A stretch of 6,221 nt of DNA from Terriglobus sp. (GCA_023265355.1 JAHFTZ010000155.1:1-6221); one strand, 5' to 3'; numbered from the stretch's first letter, positions 1 through 6,221 are shown. Numbers and translations are program-made. The notes: generated by a model not told the origin, from the sequence alone.

Positions 1-900
1 ATGGCACGCCTGAGCAACGGCGCAATTAACGCTGTCGTTTTTCTCCCCGACAAGAACACAGGATACTACCGTGGCCCTCGCTTCGATTGGAGTGGCGTCG
101 TGGGCTGCCTCTCCCTGAACGGCCATACCTTCTTCGGCGAGTGGTTCAATAAGTACGACCCCACGGGCAACGACGCCATCACCGGCCCGGTGGAAGAGTT
201 TCGCCACCCCACGAGCGAGATCGGATACGACGATGCAGCTCCAGGTGGCATGTTTGTGAAGATCGGGGTTGGCGTTCTGAAAAGGGTCGACGACAAGCCA
301 TACAAATTCGGAAACGCCTATCCCATCATGGACACGGGCAAATGGAAGACGAAGGTCCACAAAAACTCGGTCACCTTCCAGCAAGAGCTTCACTCTTCCA
401 TCGGAGTTTCTTACATCTACGAGAAAGTGCTCACGCTCGATCAACACGGAAACGTTCTCCGCCTGGAACACCGACTCAAGAACGTCGGAACCAAGCCGAT
501 CGACACACAGGTCTACGACCACGACTTCTTCATGCTGGATCATAAGCAGACCGGGCCGAGCATGCAGGTCCGCTTCCCTTTTACTCCAGTCCTCGATAGC
601 CCCGTAGATCCAACCAAAGCAGTCATCGAAGATAACGCAATTAAATTCATCGCACCGCTGGAACGCCGCGGCGTGCAGGGCTACCTCACCGGATACTCCA
701 ACAAAGTCTCCGACTACGACTTCACCTTCGAAGACAAAGACCTCGGCATCGGCGTGCAGCAAACGGCAGACTCGCCCCTCAATCTCTCTTACTTCTGGTC
801 GACTCCACGGACCGTATGCCCTGAAGCGTATATCAAGATCCACGTCGCACCCGGTGCCACTCAGACTTGGACGATCAACTACCGGTTCTTTACGAAGTAA
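1..900 (+). CDS. Galactose mutarotase-like (aldose epimerase fold) protein, possibly 5'-partial
   Basis: The reading frame is open from the first base and ends at TAA 898-900, giving 299 residues. The ATG at position 1 could be the real start, but no upstream sequence is visible to show a ribosome binding site or a signal peptide, so the N-terminus is unresolved. The protein is rich in beta-strand-like segments and aromatic residues. It opens with GYYRGPRFDWSGVV (residues 21-34), has YDHDFF at 172-177 and WSTPRTVCPEAYIKI at 266-280. From memory this pattern matches proteins of the galactose-mutarotase-like superfamily, often annotated as hypothetical or aldose epimerase. By analogy with GalM, His174 and Glu275 are candidates for the catalytic His and Glu, but this is inference without alignment. 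A role in interconverting or binding a sugar released by the neighbouring glycosidases is plausible. As read, it would be cytoplasmic. The substrate is unknown. Confidence 0.75.
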   Translation: MARLSNGAINAVVFLPDKNTGYYRGPRFDWSGVVGCLSLNGHTFFGEWFNKYDPTGNDAITGPVEEFRHPTSEIGYDDAAPGGMFVKIGVGVLKRVDDKPYKFGNAYPIMDTGKWKTKVHKNSVTFQQELHSSIGVSYIYEKVLTLDQHGNVLRLEHRLKNVGTKPIDTQVYDHDFFMLDHKQTGPSMQVRFPFTPVLDSPVDPTKAVIEDNAIKFIAPLERRGVQGYLTGYSNKVSDYDFTFEDKDLGIGVQQTADSPLNLSYFWSTPRTVCPEAYIKIHVAPGATQTWTINYRFFTK

Positions 901-902
901 CC

Positions 903-926
903 GGCGTCGCTTCATAAGCGACTGCC
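903..926 (+). terminator. Hairpin just after the mutarotase-like gene (possible weak terminator)
   Basis: GTCGCTT (906-912) and AAGCGAC (916-922) form a perfect 7-bp stem around the loop CAT. With T923 bulged out, GGC (903-905) pairs with GCC (924-926) to extend the stem to 10 bp. It begins two bases after the stop codon. The bases that follow (AAAGAC) are not a T-run, so it is not a canonical intrinsic terminator. It could protect the 3' end of the transcript or act in Rho-dependent termination. That it separates this gene from the next is supported by the promoter found downstream. Confidence 0.4.
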
Positions 927-945
927 AAAGACTAAGTGGTCCAAT

Positions 946-974
946 TTGACACTCCCTCCTTCTACGCGTTTCAT
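946..974 (+). promoter_or_regulatory. Probable sigma-70-type promoter of the GH27 gene
   Basis: A perfect -35 box TTGACA (946-951) is followed after 17 bases by TTTCAT (969-974), which matches four of six positions of TATAAT. An alternative -10, CATAGT at 972-977, has a 20-base spacing and is less likely. Transcription would start near 981, just before the ribosome binding site at 991-995. This placement argues against translation starting at the upstream GTG at 936, which would lie before the transcript start. The assignment rests on consensus matching only. Confidence 0.5.
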
Positions 975-990
975 AGTTTTGCATTCCAAA

Positions 991-995
991 GGAGG
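991..995 (+). promoter_or_regulatory. Ribosome binding site deciding the GH27 start
   Basis: AAAGGAGGT (988-996) contains a full GGAGG core 12 bases before the ATG at 1008. The spacing is somewhat long, but no other start codon in this frame lies between it and 1008. The residues after this ATG form a classical signal peptide, so it fixes the start of the GH27 protein. Confidence 0.75.
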
Positions 996-1007
996 TTCTA
1001 CTCGCTC

Positions 1008-2192
1008 ATGCGTCTCTTATTTCGCTCTGCCCTTTGTCTCTCTTTAGTGGCTTCTCCGCTGTTGGCGCAATCGAAAAATACCTTAGCTGCAACACCCCCC
1101 ATGGGATGGAACAGTTGGAACTTCTTCGCCGCAAGGGTGACGGACAAGGATATCCGCGACACTGCGGACCTTCTCGTCTCTACAGGCATGCGTGACGCCG
1201 GGTATATCTACGTCAACATCGATGACACATGGGAGGGCAAGCGGGACGCACAGGGTATCCTGCACACCAACGAAAAGTTCCCCGACATGAAGTCCCTTGC
1301 GGATTACGTTCACTCAAAGGGCCTCAAGCTCGGGATCTACTCCTCTCCCGGGCGCGAGACGTGCGCACACTTCGCAGGGTCTTATCAGCACGAAGAACAG
1401 GACGCGAAGCTCTACGCCGACTGGGGGATCGATTACCTCAAGTACGATCTCTGCTCCTTCCGCGACAACATGCAGCAGGAAGCTCCCAATGATCGGGCCA
1501 AGCAGAACAAGATGATGCGGGATGCTTACGAGAAAATGCATCAGGCCATCCTGAAGACCGGTCGCCCAATGATCTACTCTCTCTGCCAATATGGCTTTGA
1601 CTCTGTTTGGGAGTGGGGCCCTGAGGTAGGAGCGAATCTATGGCGCACGACGGACGACATCAACGCTCACTACCAGCAGATGTCCTACATCGCGCTCACG
1701 CAAGCCGGGCTCTCCAAGTACGCCGGGCCAGGTCACTGGAACGATCCGGACATGCTAGAAGTTGGGAATGGAGAACTTACGCACGACGAGAACCTCACCC
1801 ATATGACGATGTGGGCGATCCTCGCAGCTCCGCTCCTCGCAGGCAATAATCTCACTGCCATGTCGCCGGAGGTGAAATCAGTTCTGACCAATCGCGAGGT
1901 CATCGCTATCGATCAGGACCCGCTTGGAAAACAGGGCGATCGTGTATGGGGTGAAGGTCCTCTGCAGATCTGGGCACGTCCACTGGCAGATGGCTCCCAC
2001 GCGCTGGCGATCTTCAACTTCGGCGAAGACACTGCGGAAATGCGCGGCATGACTCTTCATCTGAAAGAGATCGGCCTCGGCAACTCAGTCCACGCGCGCA
2101 ACGTCTGGCAGGCGAAGGACCTTGGCGTCATCCGTGACACGGACCGCATGATGGTTCCCAAGCACGGCGTGGTTCTGCTGAAGGTCAAATAG
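1008..2192 (+). CDS. Exported GH27 glycosidase, probable alpha-galactosidase
   Basis: This 394-residue enzyme should hydrolyse terminal alpha-galactosides (or a related sugar such as alpha-GalNAc) with retention of configuration, outside the cytoplasm. The ATG at 1008 is chosen over the GTG at 936 because of the ribosome binding site and because it places a signal peptide at the N-terminus: a basic start, hydrophobic core and SPLLA|QS cleavage near residue 20. A TIM barrel follows, opening with TPPMGWNSWNFF (about 29-40). IDDTW (71-75) and LGIYSSPG (108-115) are family sites. Asp147 in YLKYDLC is the expected nucleophile and Asp217 in WRTTDDI the expected acid/base. GPGHWNDPDML (240-250) is also conserved. 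Cys119 and Cys149 sit where human alpha-galactosidase A has a disulfide, which fits an exported protein. A C-terminal beta-sandwich fills roughly 300-394; no carbohydrate-binding module is present. The position equivalent to the specificity Glu of human GLA reads Gln (LCQYG), so the exact sugar is uncertain. It has its own promoter and converges with the GH38 gene. Confidence 0.93.
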   Translation: MRLLFRSALCLSLVASPLLAQSKNTLAATPPMGWNSWNFFAARVTDKDIRDTADLLVSTGMRDAGYIYVNIDDTWEGKRDAQGILHTNEKFPDMKSLADYVHSKGLKLGIYSSPGRETCAHFAGSYQHEEQDAKLYADWGIDYLKYDLCSFRDNMQQEAPNDRAKQNKMMRDAYEKMHQAILKTGRPMIYSLCQYGFDSVWEWGPEVGANLWRTTDDINAHYQQMSYIALTQAGLSKYAGPGHWNDPDMLEVGNGELTHDENLTHMTMWAILAAPLLAGNNLTAMSPEVKSVLTNREVIAIDQDPLGKQGDRVWGEGPLQIWARPLADGSHALAIFNFGEDTAEMRGMTLHLKEIGLGNSVHARNVWQAKDLGVIRDTDRMMVPKHGVVLLKVK

Positions 2193-2204
2193 ACCCTGCA
2201 ATGA

Positions 2205-2240
2205 AAGATGCCCGGCACTCATAAGAGCGCCGGGCATCTT
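2205..2240. terminator. Bidirectional intrinsic terminator between convergent glycosidase genes
   Basis: AAGATGCCCGGC (2205-2216) and GCCGGGCATCTT (2229-2240) form a perfect 12-bp stem. Inside, after one A-C mismatch, CTC (2218-2220) pairs with GAG (2225-2227) around the tetraloop ATAA. On the + strand it is followed by CTTCTTGTTC, and on the - strand by CTTTCATTG, so each direction has a short T-rich tail. It starts 12 bases after the GH27 stop and ends 8 bases from the GH38 stop codon, so one element can end both transcripts and limit antisense read-through. Confidence 0.88.
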
Positions 2241-2248
2241 CTTGTTCG

Positions 2249-5200
2249 CTACTGCGGAGAGTACATCGCCTGCAGCGTGACGATCTCATACGGATGAACG
2301 TGAACCGTCACCGTACCATCGTTTACCGGAAGATGCGCTGCATCCGGATTCTCCATCAGATCGCTGGCCACGGCGTACGTTGCACCAGCTGGCAGAGCCA
2401 CCTTTACGTCGCTTTCTTTTCCCTCGAACTCGAACATACGGACCACCAGAGCATCCCGGTCCTCCGCTTTCTTGATCGCGGTAATGACGACATTGCTTGC
2501 GTTGACAGAAGCGAAGCCCTTCGTTGCGGCATCCGCCCCGGCATGCGGAGCTACCTGCATTGCGCGAAGAGGATAGTTGTACTCCCATCCACGCTGCATG
2601 CTCCCCGCCTGCTTCCAGTCCCCCGCATGCGGATAGATCGCATACTGGAAGCTCTGGTGGCCAAGATCTGCAACCGGATCAGGCCAGGTGGCAGAACGAA
2701 GCAGAGTAAGGCGCAGAAGATTGCCGACAGCGTCATAGCCAAACTTCGTCTGATTCAGCAGGCTGATGCCGTGCTTCCCATCTCCCAGCTCTGCCCAGCG
2801 CATCGCCGGAACCTCGAACTCAGCCTGCTGGAAGCTGTTCTTACGTTCCGTAGGACGCTCGATTGTTCCATACGGAATCTCGTACGTCGCCTTCGCGCTG
2901 GTGGCAGCAGCTGGGAACGAAGCCTTCAGCAGAACATGCTCTTCGTGCCAGTCGAACTCGTTCTGTATTCGGGCAACATCCGCTTCGGCATCGAGCGAGA
3001 TGTCCTGAACGAAGTGCGACTTCTGCCAGGTGCGCGTCACGCGAATCGTGGCGCGAAGAGGTCCCTTGTCGAGCAGCTGCACCGACTCAACACCTTCCAT
3101 CGGCGTGAAGTGATCGAAGGTGCCGGGATCGATGTTCCATGCGTCATACTGCTTCGGTGTGTCCTTGAACGTCTGCAGCTGGTTGCCGCAACCGCCCGCC
3201 GCAATCGTTTCAAAGCCCGTCTTCTTCTCCACCAGGCTGGTGATACAACCGGACTTGGCGTCGACCACAAGCTTTAGATGAGAGTTCTCAAGTGTCAGCC
3301 CATCAGCCTTGATGTCGGTCGAAGCGGACTTCTGTCCCGGCAACACATGCAGCACGGTGTAACCCAGAGAGGGTACGCTGCTGGTCTTTACCAGAAGCTT
3401 GTACGTGTTGGTCTTGTTGTTGCTGGAAAGCACCTGCGACAAAAGTATCTTGCCCTTCGCGTCCACTACATGCACGCCCTCCGAAGTCGCTTCCGGCATT
3501 TGAACTTCCACCGTAACGACAGCATCGGAACGTTCCCAGGCCAGCGGATTGAAGATCGCCACCGGAACACCCTTGGCCGCCTGCGTATCTACCGTCGCCA
3601 GCAAAGCGGGCAACGAAGCCATGTCGGCGTCCCGCGCCTGCTGGAAGACATGTTTGTAGTCTTCGGCAGCTTCCTTGTAAATCACCCCAATGCCAGAACC
3701 CGCGCCGAGATCGTTGAACTGGTTGAAGGTCACCTTCTTCCAGGAGTCTTCAAAGTCCGAAGTGGGATACGTGACGCCCTTTAGCCATGCGAGCGAAGCA
3801 TACTTCTCCGAGTTGAGCAGAGCTTCTTCGCTCTCGCGCATATACGCTTTGTGTCCAGCCTGCGTCGTGTAGACGCCGCGATGGTACTCGAGGTATAGTT
3901 CATCCTTCCAGGTTGGGATGCGCAGCTTGCCCTCGCTCCCCTCGGGCGGAGCGGTAAAGCCTTTGGCGATGCTGTCGTAGTTCCACTCCGGTGAGTCGGG
4001 CTCCAGGGTCTTTTCGACACTCGTAAAGTAGCTCTGCGCCGTGCTGAAGCGCAGCGTGGGGGCAACGGAGTCAGGTTTCATCCAGCGAAGACCTTCGTCT
4101 AAAATATCGCGCGTCGGTCCACCTCCATGATCGCCTACGCCGTAAAGATCGAGCATATGGGTGAAGCCATTCAGCCTCTGTGTGGATTCCACAAAGTCCT
4201 TCGCCAGGCGGTTCGGATTCAACTCGCTGTGCGTGTAGTCCGTCGGAAAATACGTCAGCACCTTGCTACCATCGGGCGACTCCCACCAGAATGTGCGCAA
4301 TGGAAGCTGGTTCGTGTCGTTCCAGTGCATCTTCTGCGTGACGAAGTAATCGACCCCACTTTTCTTATAGATCTGCGGCAGTTGCCAGGTGTAGCCGAAG
4401 GAATCAGGATTCCAGCCGATCCGCACATCTACGCCATATTCTTTCTTGAAGAAGCGCTTGCCGATCAGAAGCTGGCGCACCAGCGATTCACCATCCGGCA
4501 TATTGAGATCGGGCTCCACCCACATGCCGCCAACAATCTCCCATCGTCCCTCGGCGACACGCTTTTTAATCTCTTCGTTCATCGCGGGATACTTATCCTT
4601 CATCCACACGTTGTACTGCGCCGCAGACTGCGTGAACTTATAGTCGGGATACTCATTCATGAGTTGCAGAGCTGTACCCCAGGTGCGCTTCACCACATCG
4701 ACTGTCTCGGTCCAGGGCCACAACCATGCCGCATCGATATGTGAGTTGCCATCGAGATCGATCACGGCCGTCTTCAACATCGGCTCAAACTGCATCAGTT
4801 CCCGGTGGACGCGCTTCAGAGAAGCATCGAAGGCAACCTGGTTTGCTTTGTGCAAACCTGCAATGTCGACCGACGAGATGATGGAGTCGACCTTGTCTTC
4901 CATCTCCGGTTTGAATCCTGGAAGAACAGGCAGCAGCGTTGCCGCCGTAATGCCTTCGATACGAAGATCCGAAGGGCTGGGCCGAGACTTGGAGCTTTCG
5001 ATCTTGAACGTCGCCCCACGGAAGGTCTTTTCATCGATGGTCGCAAGCAGTTTCACTGCAACTTCGATCTTATCGCCAGGCTTCGCGCTCTCGGAGAGCA
5101 CAATCGCTTCCAGGTCGTCTCCTAAAGCCACACGACGTCCATTGAAGTAAATGATCTGCGGCATGGGACCGTTGGCGCCAGCGTGGAACTGGAACCAGAT

Positions 5201-5527
5201 ACGAGCCCCTGTGAGATCGTATCCATCCAAAGTTTTAGGCACTTCGATCACGCGACGGAACCACCCCGCATCGCGGTCGGCTTTGGCCCCCTTGATTACA
5301 CTCTTCCACGAAGAATCATCGAGATCCACGGCTTCACCATGCGCCACGTCTCCACTGTGATATCGCCAAGGGCCGTCAGGCAAAGACGATAATCCATCCA
5401 GGATCTTCAGTACCTCTGTCGCCTTGGGCGAAAGAACAAGCCCTTTCTGTGCAGCCGTCCGGCTCTGTGCCACCACCACGGAGGCACATGTCATCGCCAC
5501 CGCTACCAATCTACGCATCCTTACCAT
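2249..5527 (-). CDS. Exported GH38 alpha-mannosidase with N-terminal beta-sandwich
   Basis: This 1092-residue, probably zinc-dependent retaining enzyme should remove alpha-linked mannose from mannans or N-glycan-type structures. The ATG at 5525-5527 is chosen because GGAGG lies 4 bases upstream; an ATG three codons later (5516-5518) is the alternative. A signal peptide with basic start MVRMRR, hydrophobic core and VVVA|QS cleavage near residue 20 predicts export. Residues about 50-175 look like a jelly-roll sugar-binding-like domain, as in the Ams1/MAN2C1 type of GH38. The catalytic barrel follows: SHIDAAWLW (262-270, metal ligands His263 and Asp265), MWVEPDLNMPDGES (335-348), GWNPDSFGY (371-379, nucleophile Asp375) and GVGDHGGGPTRD (463-474, metal ligand His467). 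Next come the helical middle domain (about 540-640, with WKDELYLEYHRG near 540) and C-terminal beta-sandwich domains to the end. All key residues are present and the frame is intact. It converges with the GH27 gene and diverges from pabB. Confidence 0.95.
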   Translation of the reverse strand: MVRMRRLVAVAMTCASVVVAQSRTAAQKGLVLSPKATEVLKILDGLSSLPDGPWRYHSGDVAHGEAVDLDDSSWKSVIKGAKADRDAGWFRRVIEVPKTLDGYDLTGARIWFQFHAGANGPMPQIIYFNGRRVALGDDLEAIVLSESAKPGDKIEVAVKLLATIDEKTFRGATFKIESSKSRPSPSDLRIEGITAATLLPVLPGFKPEMEDKVDSIISSVDIAGLHKANQVAFDASLKRVHRELMQFEPMLKTAVIDLDGNSHIDAAWLWPWTETVDVVKRTWGTALQLMNEYPDYKFTQSAAQYNVWMKDKYPAMNEEIKKRVAEGRWEIVGGMWVEPDLNMPDGESLVRQLLIGKRFFKKEYGVDVRIGWNPDSFGYTWQLPQIYKKSGVDYFVTQKMHWNDTNQLPLRTFWWESPDGSKVLTYFPTDYTHSELNPNRLAKDFVESTQRLNGFTHMLDLYGVGDHGGGPTRDILDEGLRWMKPDSVAPTLRFSTAQSYFTSVEKTLEPDSPEWNYDSIAKGFTAPPEGSEGKLRIPTWKDELYLEYHRGVYTTQAGHKAYMRESEEALLNSEKYASLAWLKGVTYPTSDFEDSWKKVTFNQFNDLGAGSGIGVIYKEAAEDYKHVFQQARDADMASLPALLATVDTQAAKGVPVAIFNPLAWERSDAVVTVEVQMPEATSEGVHVVDAKGKILLSQVLSSNNKTNTYKLLVKTSSVPSLGYTVLHVLPGQKSASTDIKADGLTLENSHLKLVVDAKSGCITSLVEKKTGFETIAAGGCGNQLQTFKDTPKQYDAWNIDPGTFDHFTPMEGVESVQLLDKGPLRATIRVTRTWQKSHFVQDISLDAEADVARIQNEFDWHEEHVLLKASFPAAATSAKATYEIPYGTIERPTERKNSFQQAEFEVPAMRWAELGDGKHGISLLNQTKFGYDAVGNLLRLTLLRSATWPDPVADLGHQSFQYAIYPHAGDWKQAGSMQRGWEYNYPLRAMQVAPHAGADAATKGFASVNASNVVITAIKKAEDRDALVVRMFEFEGKESDVKVALPAGATYAVASDLMENPDAAHLPVNDGTVTVHVHPYEIVTLQAMYSPQ

Positions 5528-5531
5528 CGAT

Positions 5532-5536
5532 CCTCC
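5532..5536 (-). promoter_or_regulatory. Ribosome binding site of the GH38 gene
   Basis: On the minus strand GGAGG (5536 down to 5532) lies 4 bases before the ATG at 5527 and 13 bases before the alternative ATG at 5518. Neither spacing is ideal; I favour the first because 13 bases is well outside the usual range. Both starts keep the signal peptide, so the mature protein is the same. Confidence 0.6.
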
Positions 5537-5541
5537 GCAAA

Positions 5542-5551
5542 GCTTTAAAGC
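5542..5551. repeat. Perfect 10-bp palindrome in the GH38 leader
   Basis: GCTTTAAAGC is self-complementary and lies just upstream of the GH38 ribosome binding site, overlapping a second palindrome AAAGCTTT (5539-5546). It could be part of an operator for the GH38 gene. Short AT-rich palindromes also arise by chance, so the role is unproven. Confidence 0.3.
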
Positions 5552-5560
5552 CTTCGCCCG

Positions 5561-5589
5561 TTGACCTTAAGTATGCCTTGACTCACGAT
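5561..5589 (+). promoter_or_regulatory. Weak candidate promoter for pabB
   Basis: TTGACC (5561-5566) matches five of six -35 positions. Seventeen bases later CACGAT (5584-5589) matches only three of six -10 positions. A second -35-like TTGACT (5578-5583) pairs with TAATCT (5603-5608) at a 19-base spacing, but that would start the mRNA at or after the ribosome binding site. No better + strand promoter is visible in the 92-base divergent gap, and I found no convincing - strand promoter for the GH38 gene there. Confidence 0.25.
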
Positions 5590-5619
5590 CAATCGAAACA
5601 GGTAATCTTCAAAGGAGAG

Positions 5620-6221
5620 ATGTCTTCGTTCGTATCACTTCCGCCTGAGTTCCGCCGTCTTGCGGCAGAGACCCCTAATTCGGTCCTTCTGGAGACTGCG
5701 CGCGCCTCGGCGGCACATTCTTCTCAAAGCTATCTCTTCCTGCATCCGGAACGAATCCTGAGGGCGGCCACTCTCTCCGATATTCCCGCGCTCTTTCAAC
5801 AGATCGATCAAGCGCTGGCGGAAGGTCTCTACGTCGCTGGCTATTTGACCTATGAAGCCGGGTACTCCTTTGAGGCCTCGCTCCACGCGCTCGCTCCCGC
5901 CACAGGTCGAATGGCTTGGTTCGGCGTCTATCGGGAACCGCAGATCTTCCACCACAACACCGAACAAGCAGCTCCTGCTCAACGGGAGGAGCCCACGGCC
6001 ACGATCCCGGAAGTGCGCCTCGATCTCGCAGCATCTGAATATCTCCGACGTGTCCAAGAGATCCATCGTCTCATCGAAGCGGGATACACCTATCAGGCGA
6101 ACCTCACCATGTCTGCACACTGGTCGACTGATCTGACGCCTTGGGATCTCTATCAAAGCATTGTCCGCGCACAACCTGTCGAATTTGCCGCCCTCATCCA
6201 TCATGACGGCGAGCACATCCT
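5620..6221 (+). CDS. pabB: Aminodeoxychorismate synthase component I (PabB), 3'-truncated by window end
   Basis: The first 200 residues are visible and the frame runs off the window. PabB adds ammonia, supplied by the PabA glutamine amidotransferase, to chorismate to make 4-amino-4-deoxychorismate, the precursor of p-aminobenzoate and folate, in the cytoplasm. The start is ATG 5620 after AAAGGAGA (5611-5618); the spacing is only 2 bases from GGAG. An in-frame TTG at 5578 is an alternative but has no ribosome binding site. Visible signatures are VLLETARAS (22-30) and YLFLHPERIL (38-47), VAGYLTYEAGYSFE (72-85), all typical of the N-terminal domain, and the opening of the chorismate-binding domain, EYLRRVQEIHRLIEAGYTYQ (140-159) followed by ANLT. 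The catalytic half is outside the window, so a C-terminal fusion to aminodeoxychorismate lyase, seen in some PabB proteins, cannot be judged. Anthranilate synthase TrpE is a less likely alternative. The gene is divergent from GH38 and not part of the glycan block. Confidence 0.85.
   Translation, partial: MSSFVSLPPEFRRLAAETPNSVLLETARASAAHSSQSYLFLHPERILRAATLSDIPALFQQIDQALAEGLYVAGYLTYEAGYSFEASLHALAPATGRMAWFGVYREPQIFHHNTEQAAPAQREEPTATIPEVRLDLAASEYLRRVQEIHRLIEAGYTYQANLTMSAHWSTDLTPWDLYQSIVRAQPVEFAALIHHDGEHI

Noticed and set aside
936..1007. N-terminal extension of the GH27 protein from GTG 936
   Set aside because: The extra 24 residues would bury the signal peptide, lie upstream of the ribosome binding site at 991-995 and overlap the TTGACA promoter.
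1032..1042. Lipoprotein signal at the cysteine in the GH27 leader (SALC)
   Set aside because: The cysteine is at residue 10, before the hydrophobic core ends, and the preceding residues do not form a lipobox; SPLLA|QS is a good signal peptidase I site.
1314..1589. A 91-residue - strand open frame inside the GH27 gene
   Set aside because: It overlaps the GH27 catalytic core and has no start signal or recognisable motif.
2294..3277. A 327-residue open frame on the + strand antisense to GH38
   Set aside because: It lies wholly inside the GH38 gene, has Arg/Leu-rich low-complexity composition typical of a shadow frame, and shows no recognisable motif or convincing ribosome binding site.
3278..3784. 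A 168-residue + strand open frame antisense to GH38
   Set aside because: It is a continuation of the same shadow frame across a stop codon, with Arg/His-rich composition and no family signature.
4127..4744. A 205-residue + strand open frame antisense to GH38
   Set aside because: It overlaps the most conserved part of the GH38 catalytic domain; its sequence is explained by the codon bias of the real gene.
5635..6216. A 193-residue - strand open frame over the pabB region
   Set aside because: The + strand frame from 5620 encodes clear PabB motifs, so the opposite frame is a shadow rich in Arg and Cys with no known domain.
1..6221. Defence system, mobile element, CRISPR array or novel RNA
   Set aside because: Coding sequence and short gaps explain almost the whole window; I saw no direct-repeat array, terminal inverted repeats, transposase or integrase motifs, tRNA-like cloverleaf or long structured non-coding stretch.

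Overview
The window looks like chromosomal DNA from a moderately GC-rich Gram-negative bacterium. My best guess is a soil Acidobacteriota of the Terriglobia type (Terriglobus, Granulicella or Edaphobacter relatives). That guess rests on the protein character, Sec-exported glycosidases and the gene mix; no marker gene proves it. There are no RNA genes, insertion sequences, CRISPR arrays or signs of recent transfer.

Layout: (1) positions 1-900, + strand, encode a protein that resembles the galactose-mutarotase/aldose-epimerase fold; its true N-terminus may lie upstream of the window. (2) A 107-base gap holds a hairpin just after that gene, then a promoter with a perfect TTGACA -35 and a strong ribosome binding site. 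(3) Positions 1008-2192, + strand, encode an exported GH27 glycosidase, probably an alpha-galactosidase, with both catalytic aspartates present. (4) A 56-base convergent gap is mostly filled by a long perfect-stem hairpin that can terminate transcription from both sides. (5) Positions 2249-5527, - strand, encode a large exported GH38 alpha-mannosidase with an N-terminal beta-sandwich domain. (6) A 92-base divergent gap leads to (7) the start of a + strand gene at 5620, cut by the window end, that reads as aminodeoxychorismate synthase component I (PabB) of folate synthesis.

The first three genes fit a carbohydrate-scavenging neighbourhood: two exported exo-glycosidases trim alpha-galactosyl and alpha-mannosyl ends from plant or fungal glycans, and a mutarotase-like protein may handle a released sugar. 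They lie on opposite strands, so they are not one operon. The pabB gene is housekeeping and marks the edge of the glycan block. I did not find a convincing undescribed system; the points worth a second look are the uncharacterised mutarotase-like protein, active-site variations in the GH27 enzyme, the export of a GH38 with a usually intracellular architecture, and several regulatory structures.
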